Part shown: positions 8,177 to 17,463 of the stretch, piece by piece
How positions within the stretch are numbered: the stretch's first letter is position 1
How the letters are laid out: the number at the start of each line of letters is the position of its first letter
NCBI GenBank assembly: GCA_040220895.1
Contig: JAVJVY010000008.1
Span: 1-64,000 of the forward strand
DNA length: 64,000 nt
Direction of reading: 5' to 3'
Origin: UBA11591 sp040220895
GTDB taxonomy: Bacteria > Bacteroidota > Bacteroidia > Flavobacteriales_E > Vicingaceae
Program-made: the position numbers and the translations under genes
The notes under the pieces: model-generated
Database searches by the model: none
What the model was told of the DNA's origin: nothing
Seen by the model: only the letters and a program-made list of their open reading frames with translations

Positions 8177-10495
8177 TTAGAATGGGTAACCAATGGCAAA
8201 ATTTATTACCGGTTCAGAGTAGTTGATCTTAAAGGCTCGCGGGTTTTCAGAGCCGGGATCCTTTATGCGCCAGCCTGCATCCAAGCGAATAATAAAAAAA
8301 TCAAAATTCAATCGCCCTCCCATGCCGGCTCCAACGGCGATATCAGGTAAAATTTTATCAAAAGCGAATTGAGCCGCTTCGTCGTATTCTGGGTTGTTTA
8401 AGACCCATATGTTCCCGATATCTGCAAACAGGGCACCCTCTAGCACGCTGAATATTTTGAATCGGTATTCAAGGTTGAATTCAATTTTTATATCGCCTAT
8501 TTGATCGACATTCGCTTCTTGGGTAATTGAATCGGGTATGGTACCGGGACCGATCCGACGCGCTCTCCAAGCCCGAATTCCATTGGTACCTCCGCTATAA
8601 AAACTTCTCACGAAGGGCATTGAGAAAGAATTTCCATAGGGCAGGCCTAAACCCACAAAACTTCTTCCAACCAGGTTGCTTCCCTGATTCAGTTTGAAGT
8701 TTTGAATGAATTCCAGGTAGGTCCTGAAAAATTGTGCGTATGGAATTCCATTGAACAAATATTGTCCATCTGCATTTTGCGGGGCATTGAAAACATTCAC
8801 GCTCATGACGTCCAGCAGATTTCCGGCAAACTCTGCATTGGCGCGTACAATCTGATAGCTGGCACCCGGTTTCACCACCTGGTTGTTGTAAACGAAGGTG
8901 TACATTATAGAGGTGATAAAATTATCTTCATAACTGGCCGTAAGGGCGCTGTTGCCGATATCTTCTAGCCTTCTGGCAAACGATGTATCCTTGTCGATCT
9001 TTATTTGAGACAAATTGATGGGTTGAATGGAATGACTTTTGGTTTCGCTTTCCTTGAACCAATAATTTAAGTTAGTGTTTAGAATGATTCTGGTATAATC
9101 TGGGCGTTCCTGGTAATTGTATGAAACGGTGGTTGTTGTTTTAGGAAGGTACCGTTTTGCAAAATTATCCTGGTCAAAAGGAAGTAAAAACTTAGGAAAG
9201 GTTATACTTAATTCCGGGCCAAATTCCCTGGTGTTGAAGGTGGTATTCAGTGCCTGATCCTGTTGTGATCGCACTGATTGGGCTTCAAGACCAAAGTAAA
9301 AGCGCATGCGCAGCGCTTCTGCTCCACGAAAGATGTTCCTGTGCTGATAGGAAAGGGCAGCGTTTATTCCGAGGTTTCCACCGGTATTGGTCAGGTTTGG
9401 CTCCACAGAAATGGACTGCGGCTTGCTGGGCGACACATTGATGTGACAATCAAGAAAATAGGCGGAGTCTCGATTCGCGCTCTCCTTGTAGCTGATATTG
9501 ATGTATTGGTAATTATTCAGGGACGAGAGACGCCTTAAAGTTGATTCATGATTACGAAGGGAATAGGAATCTCTGGGTGATAAAAAAATGGATCTTCTGA
9601 CCACTTTCGGCCTGACCGAAAAACCATTTCCATTGATGAATAGATATCCAGATTCATTTAGTGTGTCTGTGGCAGATTGTAAGAGGGGACGGTCTAAATC
9701 TTGACTTAGGTAAATGTCATTGATCTTGTAGGTTGTGTAAGGGTCAACTTTTGTTGAATCACCGAATAATCGCTGGGGATCCTCTTTCAGTTTGATCGTC
9801 AGCATGACCTTTCGCTTTTCTAAGCCAGTATCAGCCGCGTAATATACCAGATCCTCTGAAAAGAAAAAGTAGGACTGGTTTTTTAACAAGCGCGTGATCC
9901 TTGTGCGTTCCTTATCCAGCACGTCGATATCAAAATTAGCGCCTTTTTTTAGAAGCGAACTCTTTCTGGTTTGCAGCAGTTGATCAGCCAGGTAAGGATT
10001 TTTAATATCGAGCTTGATCGAGCCAATGACGGTCGGCTCTCCGGTTTCAATTCGATAAGTGAGTCGAAGTTTTTTCCGGTTCCATTTCAGTTGATGTTCT
10101 TCGTATTTAATGTTACTTTCATAATAACCCTTGTTTCTGAGATATGAATACATGATGTTCACGGTGTTCATCGTCGATGAGGAATCATAGATCACCGGTG
10201 GTTCACCCACCTTGGTTCTCAATTTAGACTCACTATCTTTTTTGAAAAGAAAAAGACTGTAAAAACGCAGTTTAAAACGGAATACCCAAAGCAGCTGTTT
10301 GTTTTCTTTTTGCTTTACAAGTGAATACAGGTCTGAAGAAAGCGATGGTTCGTTCACATTAATCCTGACATTGTTAAGTAGGCGTTCTTGCTCAGGAACG
10401 TTGCGTGTTACGCTGCACGATTGAGTGACTAAGATGGCAGACAAGATCAGGACTTGATAGAAGATCTTAAAAGATGGTTGGAGCGACAGTGTCAA
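8177..10495 (-). CDS. tamL: TamL, BamA/TamA-family outer-membrane lipoprotein
   Basis: 772 residues. A short basic N-terminus and hydrophobic stretch end in the lipobox VTQSC (Cys27), so this is a lipid-anchored relative of TamA/BamA, as is usual in Bacteroidota. Residues about 40-340 look like POTRA repeats (for example NKGYYESNIKYEEHQLKWN). The C-terminal half is an Omp85 16-strand barrel with the signature GLGLPYGNSFSMPFVRSFYSGGTNGIRAWRARRIGPG split around residue 640, and a terminal Phe (NFAIGYPF). It is inferred to work with TamB in inserting or stabilising outer-membrane proteins. It is transcribed divergently from the SpoU methyltransferase gene, a frequently seen arrangement in this phylum. 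Confidence 0.9.
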   Translation of the reverse strand: MTLSLQPSFKIFYQVLILSAILVTQSCSVTRNVPEQERLLNNVRINVNEPSLSSDLYSLVKQKENKQLLWVFRFKLRFYSLFLFKKDSESKLRTKVGEPPVIYDSSSTMNTVNIMYSYLRNKGYYESNIKYEEHQLKWNRKKLRLTYRIETGEPTVIGSIKLDIKNPYLADQLLQTRKSSLLKKGANFDIDVLDKERTRITRLLKNQSYFFFSEDLVYYAADTGLEKRKVMLTIKLKEDPQRLFGDSTKVDPYTTYKINDIYLSQDLDRPLLQSATDTLNESGYLFINGNGFSVRPKVVRRSIFLSPRDSYSLRNHESTLRRLSSLNNYQYINISYKESANRDSAYFLDCHINVSPSKPQSISVEPNLTNTGGNLGINAALSYQHRNIFRGAEALRMRFYFGLEAQSVRSQQDQALNTTFNTREFGPELSITFPKFLLPFDQDNFAKRYLPKTTTTVSYNYQERPDYTRIILNTNLNYWFKESETKSHSIQPINLSQIKIDKDTSFARRLEDIGNSALTASYEDNFITSIMYTFVYNNQVVKPGASYQIVRANAEFAGNLLDVMSVNVFNAPQNADGQYLFNGIPYAQFFRTYLEFIQNFKLNQGSNLVGRSFVGLGLPYGNSFSMPFVRSFYSGGTNGIRAWRARRIGPGTIPDSITQEANVDQIGDIKIEFNLEYRFKIFSVLEGALFADIGNIWVLNNPEYDEAAQFAFDKILPDIAVGAGMGGRLNFDFFIIRLDAGWRIKDPGSENPRAFKINYSEPVINFAIGYPF

Positions 10496-10505
10496 GTCCT
10501 TGTCT

Positions 10506-10513
10506 TAGATTTG
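10506..10513 (+). promoter_or_regulatory. Promoter -7 element for the SpoU methyltransferase (TAGATTTG)
   Basis: A perfect TAnnTTTG element ending 11 bases before the ATG at 10525. It overlaps the alternative longer reading frame and therefore argues for the shorter start. Confidence 0.5.
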
Positions 10514-10524
10514 CGTCTTTCGCA

Positions 10525-11277
10525 ATGTTAAGTAAAAATGACATAAAATATGTCCGCTCTTTGGGACAGTCCAAGTTTCGTGAACAATTTGGTTGCTTTA
10601 TTGCCGAAGGGAGTAAGTTAATTGCCGAATTTTATTCAGAGGGAATGACCTTTGAGCGAGTTTACGCCACACTTGAACACCAGCTACCTGCAGAACTGGA
10701 TATCCAAAAGGTTTCACCGGCTGAACTAGCCAGAATAAGCCAATTGACCAATCCTCAGGATGCCCTGGCAATAATTCCTTTTAAAAGACTTGAAGCTCCC
10801 AAAACCGCAGATGAGATTGGGGACTTGGTTATTTTATGTGACAGATTGCAAGATCCCGGCAATTTAGGCACCATTATTCGGACAGCAGACTGGTTTGGGG
10901 TAAAGCATGTGATTTGTTCACTAGATACGGCCGATCCTTATGCCCCGAAAGTAGTTCAAGCAACGATGGGTTCACTCGCCAGGGTCAGCGTTTCAAAAAC
11001 TGACTTGGGTTCATTCGTTCAAAAAATGCGTGCACTTGATTGTAAACACAAAGTAATTGCCAGTACCCTAGGTGGTCAAAGTATTTATTCGTCCAAAATG
11101 GAATCACAATTGATGCTCGTGCTGGGCAACGAATCAAAAGGTGTGAGAAAGGAACTTATCGGGATTTGTGATACCGAAGTGACCATTCCCGGTTTTGGTG
11201 GCGCAGAATCGCTGAATGCTGCTATTTCGGCTGCCATCTTTATGGCCGAATTCAGGCGGATCAACCCTCGAAAGTAA
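10525..11277 (+). CDS. SpoU/TrmH-family RNA 2'-O-ribose methyltransferase
   Basis: 250 residues from the ATG at 10525 (MLSKNDIKYVRSL). An in-frame start at 10474 would overlap tamL and add a non-conserved stretch. An N-terminal L30e-like substrate-binding domain (about 1-95) precedes a SPOUT knot domain with all three motifs: DRLQDPGNLGTIIRTADWFG (motif 1 with Asn and Arg), LVLGNESKGV (motif 2) and IPGFGGAESLNAAISAAI (motif 3). It methylates a ribose in 23S rRNA or tRNA using AdoMet; the exact target cannot be told from sequence. Its 3' end overlaps the convergent porT gene by 17 bases. Confidence 0.9.
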   Translation: MLSKNDIKYVRSLGQSKFREQFGCFIAEGSKLIAEFYSEGMTFERVYATLEHQLPAELDIQKVSPAELARISQLTNPQDALAIIPFKRLEAPKTADEIGDLVILCDRLQDPGNLGTIIRTADWFGVKHVICSLDTADPYAPKVVQATMGSLARVSVSKTDLGSFVQKMRALDCKHKVIASTLGGQSIYSSKMESQLMLVLGNESKGVRKELIGICDTEVTIPGFGGAESLNAAISAAIFMAEFRRINPRK

Positions 11278-11986
11278 GCGACAATAAAAACATTCGGGGC
11301 ATCATTCCCTGAATTGGTCTTGAATAAAAGGAATTGTCCTGAATTAATGCGTTATCAAGGGTGTAAGACATTTTGAGTTCAATACCGAACTTAAAGTACT
11401 CCATATAAAAATCAAATCCAGTTCCGACTTCGAGGGAATAGGTGCTTTTTTGAAATTTTAGAACAATGTCTTCGGGTTGCTTACCTTCATTGTCGACGCC
11501 CTCGTCTGCCACCAGGTCCAGTGAATATTTGGCACCTCCGATAAAGTAAGCGGCAAAATTATTCAAGCGCTTTGACTTGTATTTGAAGTTCAAGGGAAAC
11601 TCAATGTAGGTGGATTCAATGGGCTTAATTTCTGTCACCCAGGCATTATTGGATAGCTTAAAATAGTATTCAACGTTCCGCTGTGCAAAGGACAAACTAG
11701 GAACAAAGCGTAATTTTAATTGCTCGGTTATTCCAAAAGAAGAAACAATACCCAAATTAAATCCTGACTGTGGTTTCACGGCGATTACGTATAGGGAATC
11801 ACGCGGATCAACGGGTCCCACTCGCTGAATTTCTGCATTTGCCGAATTAAAGCCTATGATAAAACCAAAATGGAATTTTCTTCGCTCAAAATCAGGTAGG
11901 TTGAGCGATTTTCGCTGCTGGGCAGCTACTTCCGTTGCCAGTAACAAAAAGATAAACACCAATAAGTTAAGCTTCCTCAGGGGCAT
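11261..11986 (-). CDS. porT: PorT/SprT, type IX secretion outer-membrane protein
   Basis: 241 residues with a clear signal peptide (cleavage after VAA|QQ, near residue 22) and an eight-stranded beta-barrel pattern ending LLSLTFEG. It matches the PorT/SprT family, a conserved accessory protein of the type IX secretion system, by the motif arrangement FHFGFIIGFNSANAEI, LSFAQRNVEYYF, YIEFPLNFKYKSKR, IGGAKYSLDL and GTGFDFYMEYFKFGIELK. The neighbouring ubiE gene upstream is a typical Bacteroidota context for porT. It is the last gene of the aspC-hldA-trkH-ubiE-porT unit, 44 bases after ubiE. It implies that the organism secretes CTD-bearing proteins through T9SS. Confidence 0.88.
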   Translation of the reverse strand: MPLRKLNLLVFIFLLLATEVAAQQRKSLNLPDFERRKFHFGFIIGFNSANAEIQRVGPVDPRDSLYVIAVKPQSGFNLGIVSSFGITEQLKLRFVPSLSFAQRNVEYYFKLSNNAWVTEIKPIESTYIEFPLNFKYKSKRLNNFAAYFIGGAKYSLDLVADEGVDNEGKQPEDIVLKFQKSTYSLEVGTGFDFYMEYFKFGIELKMSYTLDNALIQDNSFYSRPIQGMMPRMFLLSLTFEG

Positions 11987-12030
11987 AATTCAAACGAATA
12001 TACTACACGATAACGCGGACACCATGCGCT

Positions 12031-12771
12031 TCAGTATTTTTTACCAACATAAATGGATGCTATTCCATTCATGAGTTTAAGGCGGTATTCCCGGTCGAAC
12101 CCACTTTTCCTCATTACTTCCAAAAACTGATCCCCCTCGGGGAATGCCTGAACCGATTCATGAAGATAAGTGTATGCTCGGTCATCTTTTGAGATGCTTG
12201 AACCAATTCGCGGCAAAACATGCTTGAAGTAAAGATTATAGGCCTGTTTGAATGGAAAGGAACTGGGCTTGGAAAATTCTAACACCACCAATGTACCTCC
12301 TGTCCTCAGCACGCGGCACATTTCTTCCATTCCCTTTTCAAGATTCTCAAAATTTCGCACTCCGAAACCAACGGTTATTGCGTCGAAACTCCCCGTTTCA
12401 AACACAAGGTTTTCAGAGTCGCCCACGTCAAATCGAATAATTTCTTCCACTTTCTTTTTTTGAATTTTTTGCCGACCTACGTCAAGCATTTTCTCGGCAA
12501 TATCCACCCCTCTGATCTCTTGTGGATTTAGACTAAGGCATTCCATGGCAAAATCTCCGGTACCCGTGGCAACATCAAGAATTTTAAGGGGTTTCTCTTT
12601 TCGAAGTATTTCAACCGCTTTTTTTCGCCATAACTTATCGATGCCCAGTGAGAGAAAATGGTTTAGGAAATCATACTTACCAGAAATGTTGTTGAACATC
12701 AATCTGACCTGTTCTTTTTTCCCCAGATCTTTATCGCTGTAAGGTTTTACTTTATCGTGGTTCTGTATCAT
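12031..12771 (-). CDS. ubiE: Demethylmenaquinone/2-polyprenyl methyltransferase UbiE/MenG
   Basis: 246 residues, an AdoMet-dependent C-methyltransferase for the last step of menaquinone synthesis (Bacteroidota use menaquinone). The N-terminal segment VRLMFNNISGKYDFLNHFLSLGID and the AdoMet motif ILDVATGTGDFAME are typical of UbiE, as are VGFGVRNFENLEKGMEEMCRVL and LEFSKPSSFPFKQAYNLYF, the two UbiE signature regions. It overlaps trkH by four bases (ATGA-type coupling) and precedes porT. Confidence 0.95.
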   Translation of the reverse strand: MIQNHDKVKPYSDKDLGKKEQVRLMFNNISGKYDFLNHFLSLGIDKLWRKKAVEILRKEKPLKILDVATGTGDFAMECLSLNPQEIRGVDIAEKMLDVGRQKIQKKKVEEIIRFDVGDSENLVFETGSFDAITVGFGVRNFENLEKGMEEMCRVLRTGGTLVVLEFSKPSSFPFKQAYNLYFKHVLPRIGSSISKDDRAYTYLHESVQAFPEGDQFLEVMRKSGFDREYRLKLMNGIASIYVGKKY

Positions 12772-14594
12772 GCTACCATGGTGTGCCCTTCGGGATATTT
12801 ATAACTGGTACTAATGGGCTTTTTAACCAATCCAAATGCCACTGTCATTGTCCCGACCCGACCGATGAACATTGACAGACTTATAATGATCTTTCCAAGG
12901 AAGCTCAATTGACTCGTGATTCCTGTTGACAATCCTACAGTGCCAAATGCAGAAACTTCCTCGAAAATCAGGTCCATGATGGATCGATCATTCATTGCCA
13001 GAATATCTTGTTCTGTGATGCTCAAAAGAAAAATACTGATCAAATTGCCAACGACAAAGAATAGAAATACCGAGAACGCTCTGAAGATTAATTCATTAGA
13101 AATGGACCTCTGAAATAGTTCAGGTGTTTTTCGCCCCCGGATGGTAGAAATAGTCGACGCCCAAAGCAGTGCAAAGGTCGAGGTTTTTATGCCTCCTCCA
13201 GTGGAAGATGAAGAAGAACCCACGAACATCAGAAAAACCATGATGACCAACATGGGCATGCCTAAATTTCCAATGTCAACGGTATTAAATCCCGAAGTTC
13301 TGGTAATCGATTGGAAGAATGAAGTTGTGATGATTCCCGAGGTTGACATTCCCTTTAAGGAATTACTGTCTTCAAGAAAATAGAATGAAACGGCTCCGAA
13401 AACAACTAGGCCAATGGAAAAATAGAGTGCAATCTTAGTGCCAAAGCTCAATGTTTTCCAAGGTTTACGGGCCCGTTCTCGAATTCTGTCCGGGTCAAAA
13501 ATATCGAACATGGCCATCATACCCAATGCTCCAAAGAATACAAGAATACTTATGATGTTATGCACCGACCAGTTGTCTTTAACGGCTTCGTTAGCTAGTC
13601 CATCGGTAAACATTGAAAAGCCTGCATTATTAAATGCCGAAAAGGAATGAAATATTGAGAAAAACATACGTTGCCCGGCATCTTCAAAGACAACCCGATC
13701 TGACCACGAAAAATAGATAAAAGCCGCACCCGCGAATTCTATAAGAAATGACCAAATAATTACCCGTCCTAGCATTCCTTTTGAACTTAACACACTGTCT
13801 TTGTTGACGAAATCTTCCAAAACACTGTGCTGCTTGACACCCATTCCAAATTTGGAAGCCAGGGCCACAAAAGAACCGAATGCTATGATATTCAGTCCAC
13901 CGAGTTTAATAAGGATTAAAATGATAAGCTGCCCTTTAAAGGTAAAATACGTGGGAGTGTCATATACTATTAGTCCAGTCACGCAGGTCGCACTCGTGGA
14001 TGTAAAGAGGGCATCAATAAAGGGCATTGTCCCTTGCAGAGTAGTCATCTCGGGCAGCATGAGCATGCCGGTACCCGCAAAAATGATCAATAAAAAACTA
14101 TAAATAAAAATTCTGGCAGGCTGAACTTTAAAGAGCGGGATGTTGCTCGATGAACGCAACAGAGAAGTAAGAACGGCCGTTAAGAAGTACAACTGAATAA
14201 AAAGTGCGTAGTAATGGGTGATGTTTTTAAATCCTAATTGGATGAATAATTCTGAGACAATTAGTACATCAAAAAAGTTATAACTGATGCCTTCCACAAC
14301 CAGCAGAATCATCAGAATAGTGTCGAACCAACTCTCTCTTATCAGTACCAGAGGCTCGAAACTGTAGAAGATCTTGAGAAGGAAATTCAGGATATAGAAA
14401 CCGAAACTGGCTTGAATGATCAGAATCAGAGTGGATCTACTCTCTTCTGTTTGCGGAAAACCGTGATAATAGATCAGGGTTGAAATAGCGACAAGCGAAA
14501 CGATGGCTATTACGAATTTTGAGAGAAGTAAGGCCGTATTCTTTGACCTGTAAATACGAAGATTGATGTATTCTCTGAGTCCCTGGACCGTCAT
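12768..14594 (-). CDS. trkH: TrkH/KtrB-family potassium channel subunit
   Basis: 608 residues of integral membrane protein. The four selectivity-filter loops of the TrkH/KtrB superfamily are visible: SATCVTGLIVYD, FSAFNNAGFSM, ITRTSGFNTVDI and SAFGTVGLSTGIT. About 110 extra N-terminal residues with three or four membrane spans precede the canonical core, a layout seen in Bacteroidota. It should take up K+ (or Na+/K+) with a cytoplasmic TrkA/KtrA partner, which is not in this window. It overlaps both neighbours by four bases (hldA upstream, ubiE downstream), so translation is probably coupled. Confidence 0.92.
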   Translation of the reverse strand: MTVQGLREYINLRIYRSKNTALLLSKFVIAIVSLVAISTLIYYHGFPQTEESRSTLILIIQASFGFYILNFLLKIFYSFEPLVLIRESWFDTILMILLVVEGISYNFFDVLIVSELFIQLGFKNITHYYALFIQLYFLTAVLTSLLRSSSNIPLFKVQPARIFIYSFLLIIFAGTGMLMLPEMTTLQGTMPFIDALFTSTSATCVTGLIVYDTPTYFTFKGQLIILILIKLGGLNIIAFGSFVALASKFGMGVKQHSVLEDFVNKDSVLSSKGMLGRVIIWSFLIEFAGAAFIYFSWSDRVVFEDAGQRMFFSIFHSFSAFNNAGFSMFTDGLANEAVKDNWSVHNIISILVFFGALGMMAMFDIFDPDRIRERARKPWKTLSFGTKIALYFSIGLVVFGAVSFYFLEDSNSLKGMSTSGIITTSFFQSITRTSGFNTVDIGNLGMPMLVIMVFLMFVGSSSSSTGGGIKTSTFALLWASTISTIRGRKTPELFQRSISNELIFRAFSVFLFFVVGNLISIFLLSITEQDILAMNDRSIMDLIFEEVSAFGTVGLSTGITSQLSFLGKIIISLSMFIGRVGTMTVAFGLVKKPISTSYKYPEGHTMVA

Positions 14595-15598
14595 CGGCCT
14601 AACTTAACGGATGAAATGGCTTCTTGCAAGAGCACCTCTTTGTCCACCGGCACCACGCCAACTTTTTCACAGACAAGACCACCGGCAAGATTCGACAAAA
14701 AGGCGATCATCTGCTCGTCTTGCTCGAGCGCAAGGCAAAGCGAAGCAATACTTATTACGGTATCACCTGCACCAGAAACATCGGCAATATCTCTTAAATG
14801 GGCAGGTATGTGTATTTCTTGTGAATCACTTGCCAGAAAGACCCCTTCATCAGAAAGTGTGACAAAGACCATTTTAGCTCCCAATTTCAATTTCAACGCT
14901 TGCACTGCCTGCTTGAACTCGGCGTCCTGAAAACCGCTGATCTCCAAATTCGTTCCTTCTCGAAGTTCTTTCAGGTTGGGTTTGAATAGATCGACAGCTT
15001 TATAAAAGAAGAAATTTTTCTTTTTTGGGTCTGCCGTGGTAGGGATTCCTGCTTTTTTAGCTTCACCAATAATGTCGGAAATCAGCTTTTCAGATAATAA
15101 TCCTTTATCGTAATCTTCAAAAATTATGGCGTCAATGTCTCCAGCGGAAATGATCTTTTTTATGCGCTTCAATAATTCTTCACCGGCCTCTTTATCGATA
15201 TCGAACAGGTCTTCAGAATCAACTCTTAGTAATTGATGATTGTTTCCTATGACCCTTGTTTTAACAGTTGTAATACGATTGTCAGACAGCACTACGCCCT
15301 CTGTTGAAATCCCCACTTTCTCGCACAAATCAATGAAGATTCTGCCTTTCTCGTCATTTCCGATAACCGAGCATATCACGGGTTTTGCTTCCATGGCCCT
15401 TACATTCAGGGCCACATTTGCCGCTCCGCCAAGGCGGTGTTCTTCATGGTGCACCAAAACAATGGGCACAGGCGCTTCGGGCGAAATGCGATCGACTTTT
15501 CCCCGGTAGTAAGTATCGATCATAACGTCTCCTATGATGAGTACTTTTAAACGGTTGAAATCAATAAATAATTGATTGATGCGGTCTGATGAACTCAC
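14591..15598 (-). CDS. hldA: D-glycero-beta-D-manno-heptose-7-phosphate kinase (HldA/RfaE1-like PfkB kinase)
   Basis: 335 residues of the PfkB sugar-kinase family with the HldE N-terminal-domain signature. It shows LIIGDVMIDTYYRGKVDRISPEAPVP near the start, GGAANVALNV, and the ATP/anion-hole motif VSGAGDTVI near residue 275. The cytidylyltransferase half found in bifunctional HldE is absent, so ADP-heptose synthesis would need a separate HldC. gmhA, the preceding pathway enzyme, is present at 55818-56387. The start is GTG at 15598, immediately after the aspC stop. The expected role is phosphorylation of heptose 7-phosphate to the 1,7-bisphosphate for LPS or S-layer heptose. Confidence 0.85.
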   Translation of the reverse strand: MSSSDRINQLFIDFNRLKVLIIGDVMIDTYYRGKVDRISPEAPVPIVLVHHEEHRLGGAANVALNVRAMEAKPVICSVIGNDEKGRIFIDLCEKVGISTEGVVLSDNRITTVKTRVIGNNHQLLRVDSEDLFDIDKEAGEELLKRIKKIISAGDIDAIIFEDYDKGLLSEKLISDIIGEAKKAGIPTTADPKKKNFFFYKAVDLFKPNLKELREGTNLEISGFQDAEFKQAVQALKLKLGAKMVFVTLSDEGVFLASDSQEIHIPAHLRDIADVSGAGDTVISIASLCLALEQDEQMIAFLSNLAGGLVCEKVGVVPVDKEVLLQEAISSVKLGR

Positions 15599-16795
15599 TC
15601 AGGTAAGTTTTTCTAAAGATGTTTTCAATCGGTCAACGGCTGTGCGGATATTTTGTTCCGAGGCAGCATAAGATATTCGGATACATTCGGGCGACCCAAA
15701 TGCTTCCCCTGGCACCAAAGCCACATGGCCCTTTTCCAGCACATAATTACAAAGATCTGCGGCATTTTTAATTACTTCACCCTGATAGGACTTTCCAAAA
15801 TAGGACGATACCTCGGGAAATACATAAAAAGCTCCATCAGGCACATTGCAGCGAATACCGGGTATATCCTTCAATAGTGAAATGATAAAATCTCTACGGT
15901 GTAGAAAGGCATCGACCATGCCCTGGGTGACTGAGGGTTCCGCATCGACAGCCGCTTCTGCTGCTTTTTGGGCAATGCTGCAAGTTGCCGAGGTAATTTG
16001 ACCTTGAATTTTGCCGGCTGCCTGAGCAATAGGCAATGGAGCTCCGATGTAGCCAACACGCCACCCGGTCATAGCAAAACCTTTGGAAACTCCGTTCACT
16101 GTAATGACTTGATCATAGATTTCTTTGAATTGAGCTAGACTTTCGTGTTTTTTCACGTAAGAAATGTGCTCATAAATTTCATCGGCAATAACATATACGT
16201 TTGGATAGCGAATCAATATATCAGCCAAAGCTCTTAATTCATCTTTGGAGTAAACTGTACCAGAGGGATTGCAGGGTGACGAAAAAATGATGAGTTTGGT
16301 TTTTTCGGTGATGTAGTCACCTAAACGGGCAAAATCAACTTTGAAGTCGGTTTCGATGCTTGATGGCATGAGCACTACTTTGCCACCAGCCAAGCCGACG
16401 ATTTCACGGTAGCTTACCCAATAAGGTACCGGTAGAATAACTTCATCTCCTTCGTTGATCAGGGACAAGGCAACATTGGCGATAGATTGCTTGGCGCCGG
16501 TTGAAACCACAATCTGCTCCGGACTATAATCTAATCCGTTATCCCGTTTGAACTTCCGAGAAATTGCCTGCCGCAATTCAAGCAAGGCTGGCACGGGCGT
16601 ATAGTGTGTGATATTATTATCGATGGCTGTTTTTGCCGCTTCTTTGATAAAGTCTGGCGTGTCGAAATCAGGCTCGCCGAGGCTCAGATTGATAACGTCT
16701 ATGCCTTTTTGCTGGAGCTCTCTGCTCCTTCTGCTCATGGCAAGCGTTTCCGATTCAGCAAGCTGATTTACACGGTCCGATAGAAGTGAATTCAT
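15599..16795 (-). CDS. Class I/II pyridoxal-phosphate aminotransferase (AspC type)
   Basis: 398 residues from the ATG at 16795 (MNSLLSDRVNQLAESETLAM). A TTG at 16816 would be in frame but falls inside the promoter element. Fold type I aspartate-family transaminase: the substrate-binding SLGEPDFDTPDFI, the cofactor segment SSPCNPSGTVYSKDEL, YVIADEIYEHISY, and the PLP-binding lysine in VNGVSKGFAMTGWRVGYIG are intact, as is the C-terminal Arg in CIRISYAASE. It probably transfers amino groups between aspartate (or an aromatic amino acid) and 2-oxoglutarate. It is the first gene of the aspC-hldA-trkH-ubiE-porT unit. Confidence 0.93.
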   Translation of the reverse strand: MNSLLSDRVNQLAESETLAMSRRSRELQQKGIDVINLSLGEPDFDTPDFIKEAAKTAIDNNITHYTPVPALLELRQAISRKFKRDNGLDYSPEQIVVSTGAKQSIANVALSLINEGDEVILPVPYWVSYREIVGLAGGKVVLMPSSIETDFKVDFARLGDYITEKTKLIIFSSPCNPSGTVYSKDELRALADILIRYPNVYVIADEIYEHISYVKKHESLAQFKEIYDQVITVNGVSKGFAMTGWRVGYIGAPLPIAQAAGKIQGQITSATCSIAQKAAEAAVDAEPSVTQGMVDAFLHRRDFIISLLKDIPGIRCNVPDGAFYVFPEVSSYFGKSYQGEVIKNAADLCNYVLEKGHVALVPGEAFGSPECIRISYAASEQNIRTAVDRLKTSLEKLT

Positions 16796-16813
16796 CCCTG
16801 TTTTGACCAGGCG

Positions 16814-16821
16814 CAAAACTA
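16814..16821 (-). promoter_or_regulatory. Promoter -7 element for the aspC operon (TAGTTTTG)
   Basis: A perfect TAnnTTTG match on the minus strand, ending 18 bases before the ATG at 16795. It overlaps the alternative TTG start and so excludes it. Confidence 0.55.
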
Positions 16822-16856
16822 AGAAATTATAGGAAGTCTAAGGAATAATATATTTT

Positions 16857-16864
16857 TAACTTTG
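16857..16864 (+). promoter_or_regulatory. Promoter -7 element for the DUF7935-like gene (TAACTTTG)
   Basis: A perfect TAnnTTTG match 28 bases before the ATG at 16893. Together with the element at 16814-16821 it forms a back-to-back promoter pair in a 97-base gap. Confidence 0.5.
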
Positions 16865-16892
16865 AGCGTTCCTAAGCTATAACCGGTGAGCA

Positions 16893-17414
16893 ATGCATGA
16901 AATTTTTGAGATACTCAAGTACACCCTTCCCTCTGTAGTAGTATTCGTCGCTACTTTCTTTGTGATGAAGAAATTTCTGGATAACGAATACAGAAAACAA
17001 GTATTTGAACTAAAGAGTACTAACCTTAAGCAGATTACTCCTATTCGCTTGCAGGCCTATGAGCGCTCTACCCTGTTCCTGGAGCGAATAGGTATGGAGA
17101 ACATTATTAAGCGCGTGAGCAAGCCGGGCATGAAAGCAGAGCAATTACATGTGGCCCTTATCAGTGCCATAAGAGGGGAGTACGAACACAACTTATCACA
17201 ACAGATTTACATGAGTAAAGAAGCTTGGGAATCGGTGAAAGAAGCAAAAGAAGAAACCCTTCGGATGATCCACACCGCCATGGCAGGAATAGGAGGGAAA
17301 GGAAATGTAATGGAATTGACCACTAGTATTTTTACTCAGTTGGAAGGAACAGCTGTTCCCCCTAATCAAAGGGCAATAGAAGTTTTAAAGAAAGAAGTCA
17401 GACAGCTTTTCTGA
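16893..17414 (+). CDS. Uncharacterised single-pass membrane protein (DUF7935-like)
   Basis: 173 residues. One N-terminal membrane span (about residues 10-27, TLPSVVVFVATFFVMKKF) is followed by a soluble, charged, mostly helical domain. This carries a conserved-looking ITPIRLQAYERSTLFLERI segment and the central EYEHNLSQQIYMSKEAWESV. The pattern matches a small protein family widespread in Bacteroidota that I recall as DUF7935; its function is not known. The soluble part should face the cytoplasm given the N-out/positive-inside pattern (KKF and RK after the span). It has its own promoter and is followed 49 bases later by a DoxX gene. Confidence 0.75.
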   Translation: MHEIFEILKYTLPSVVVFVATFFVMKKFLDNEYRKQVFELKSTNLKQITPIRLQAYERSTLFLERIGMENIIKRVSKPGMKAEQLHVALISAIRGEYEHNLSQQIYMSKEAWESVKEAKEETLRMIHTAMAGIGGKGNVMELTTSIFTQLEGTAVPPNQRAIEVLKKEVRQLF

Positions 17415-17463
17415 AAAGCCCTTATTTCTAAACAAGAATTCTATAAATTATGATTTGTAAATT

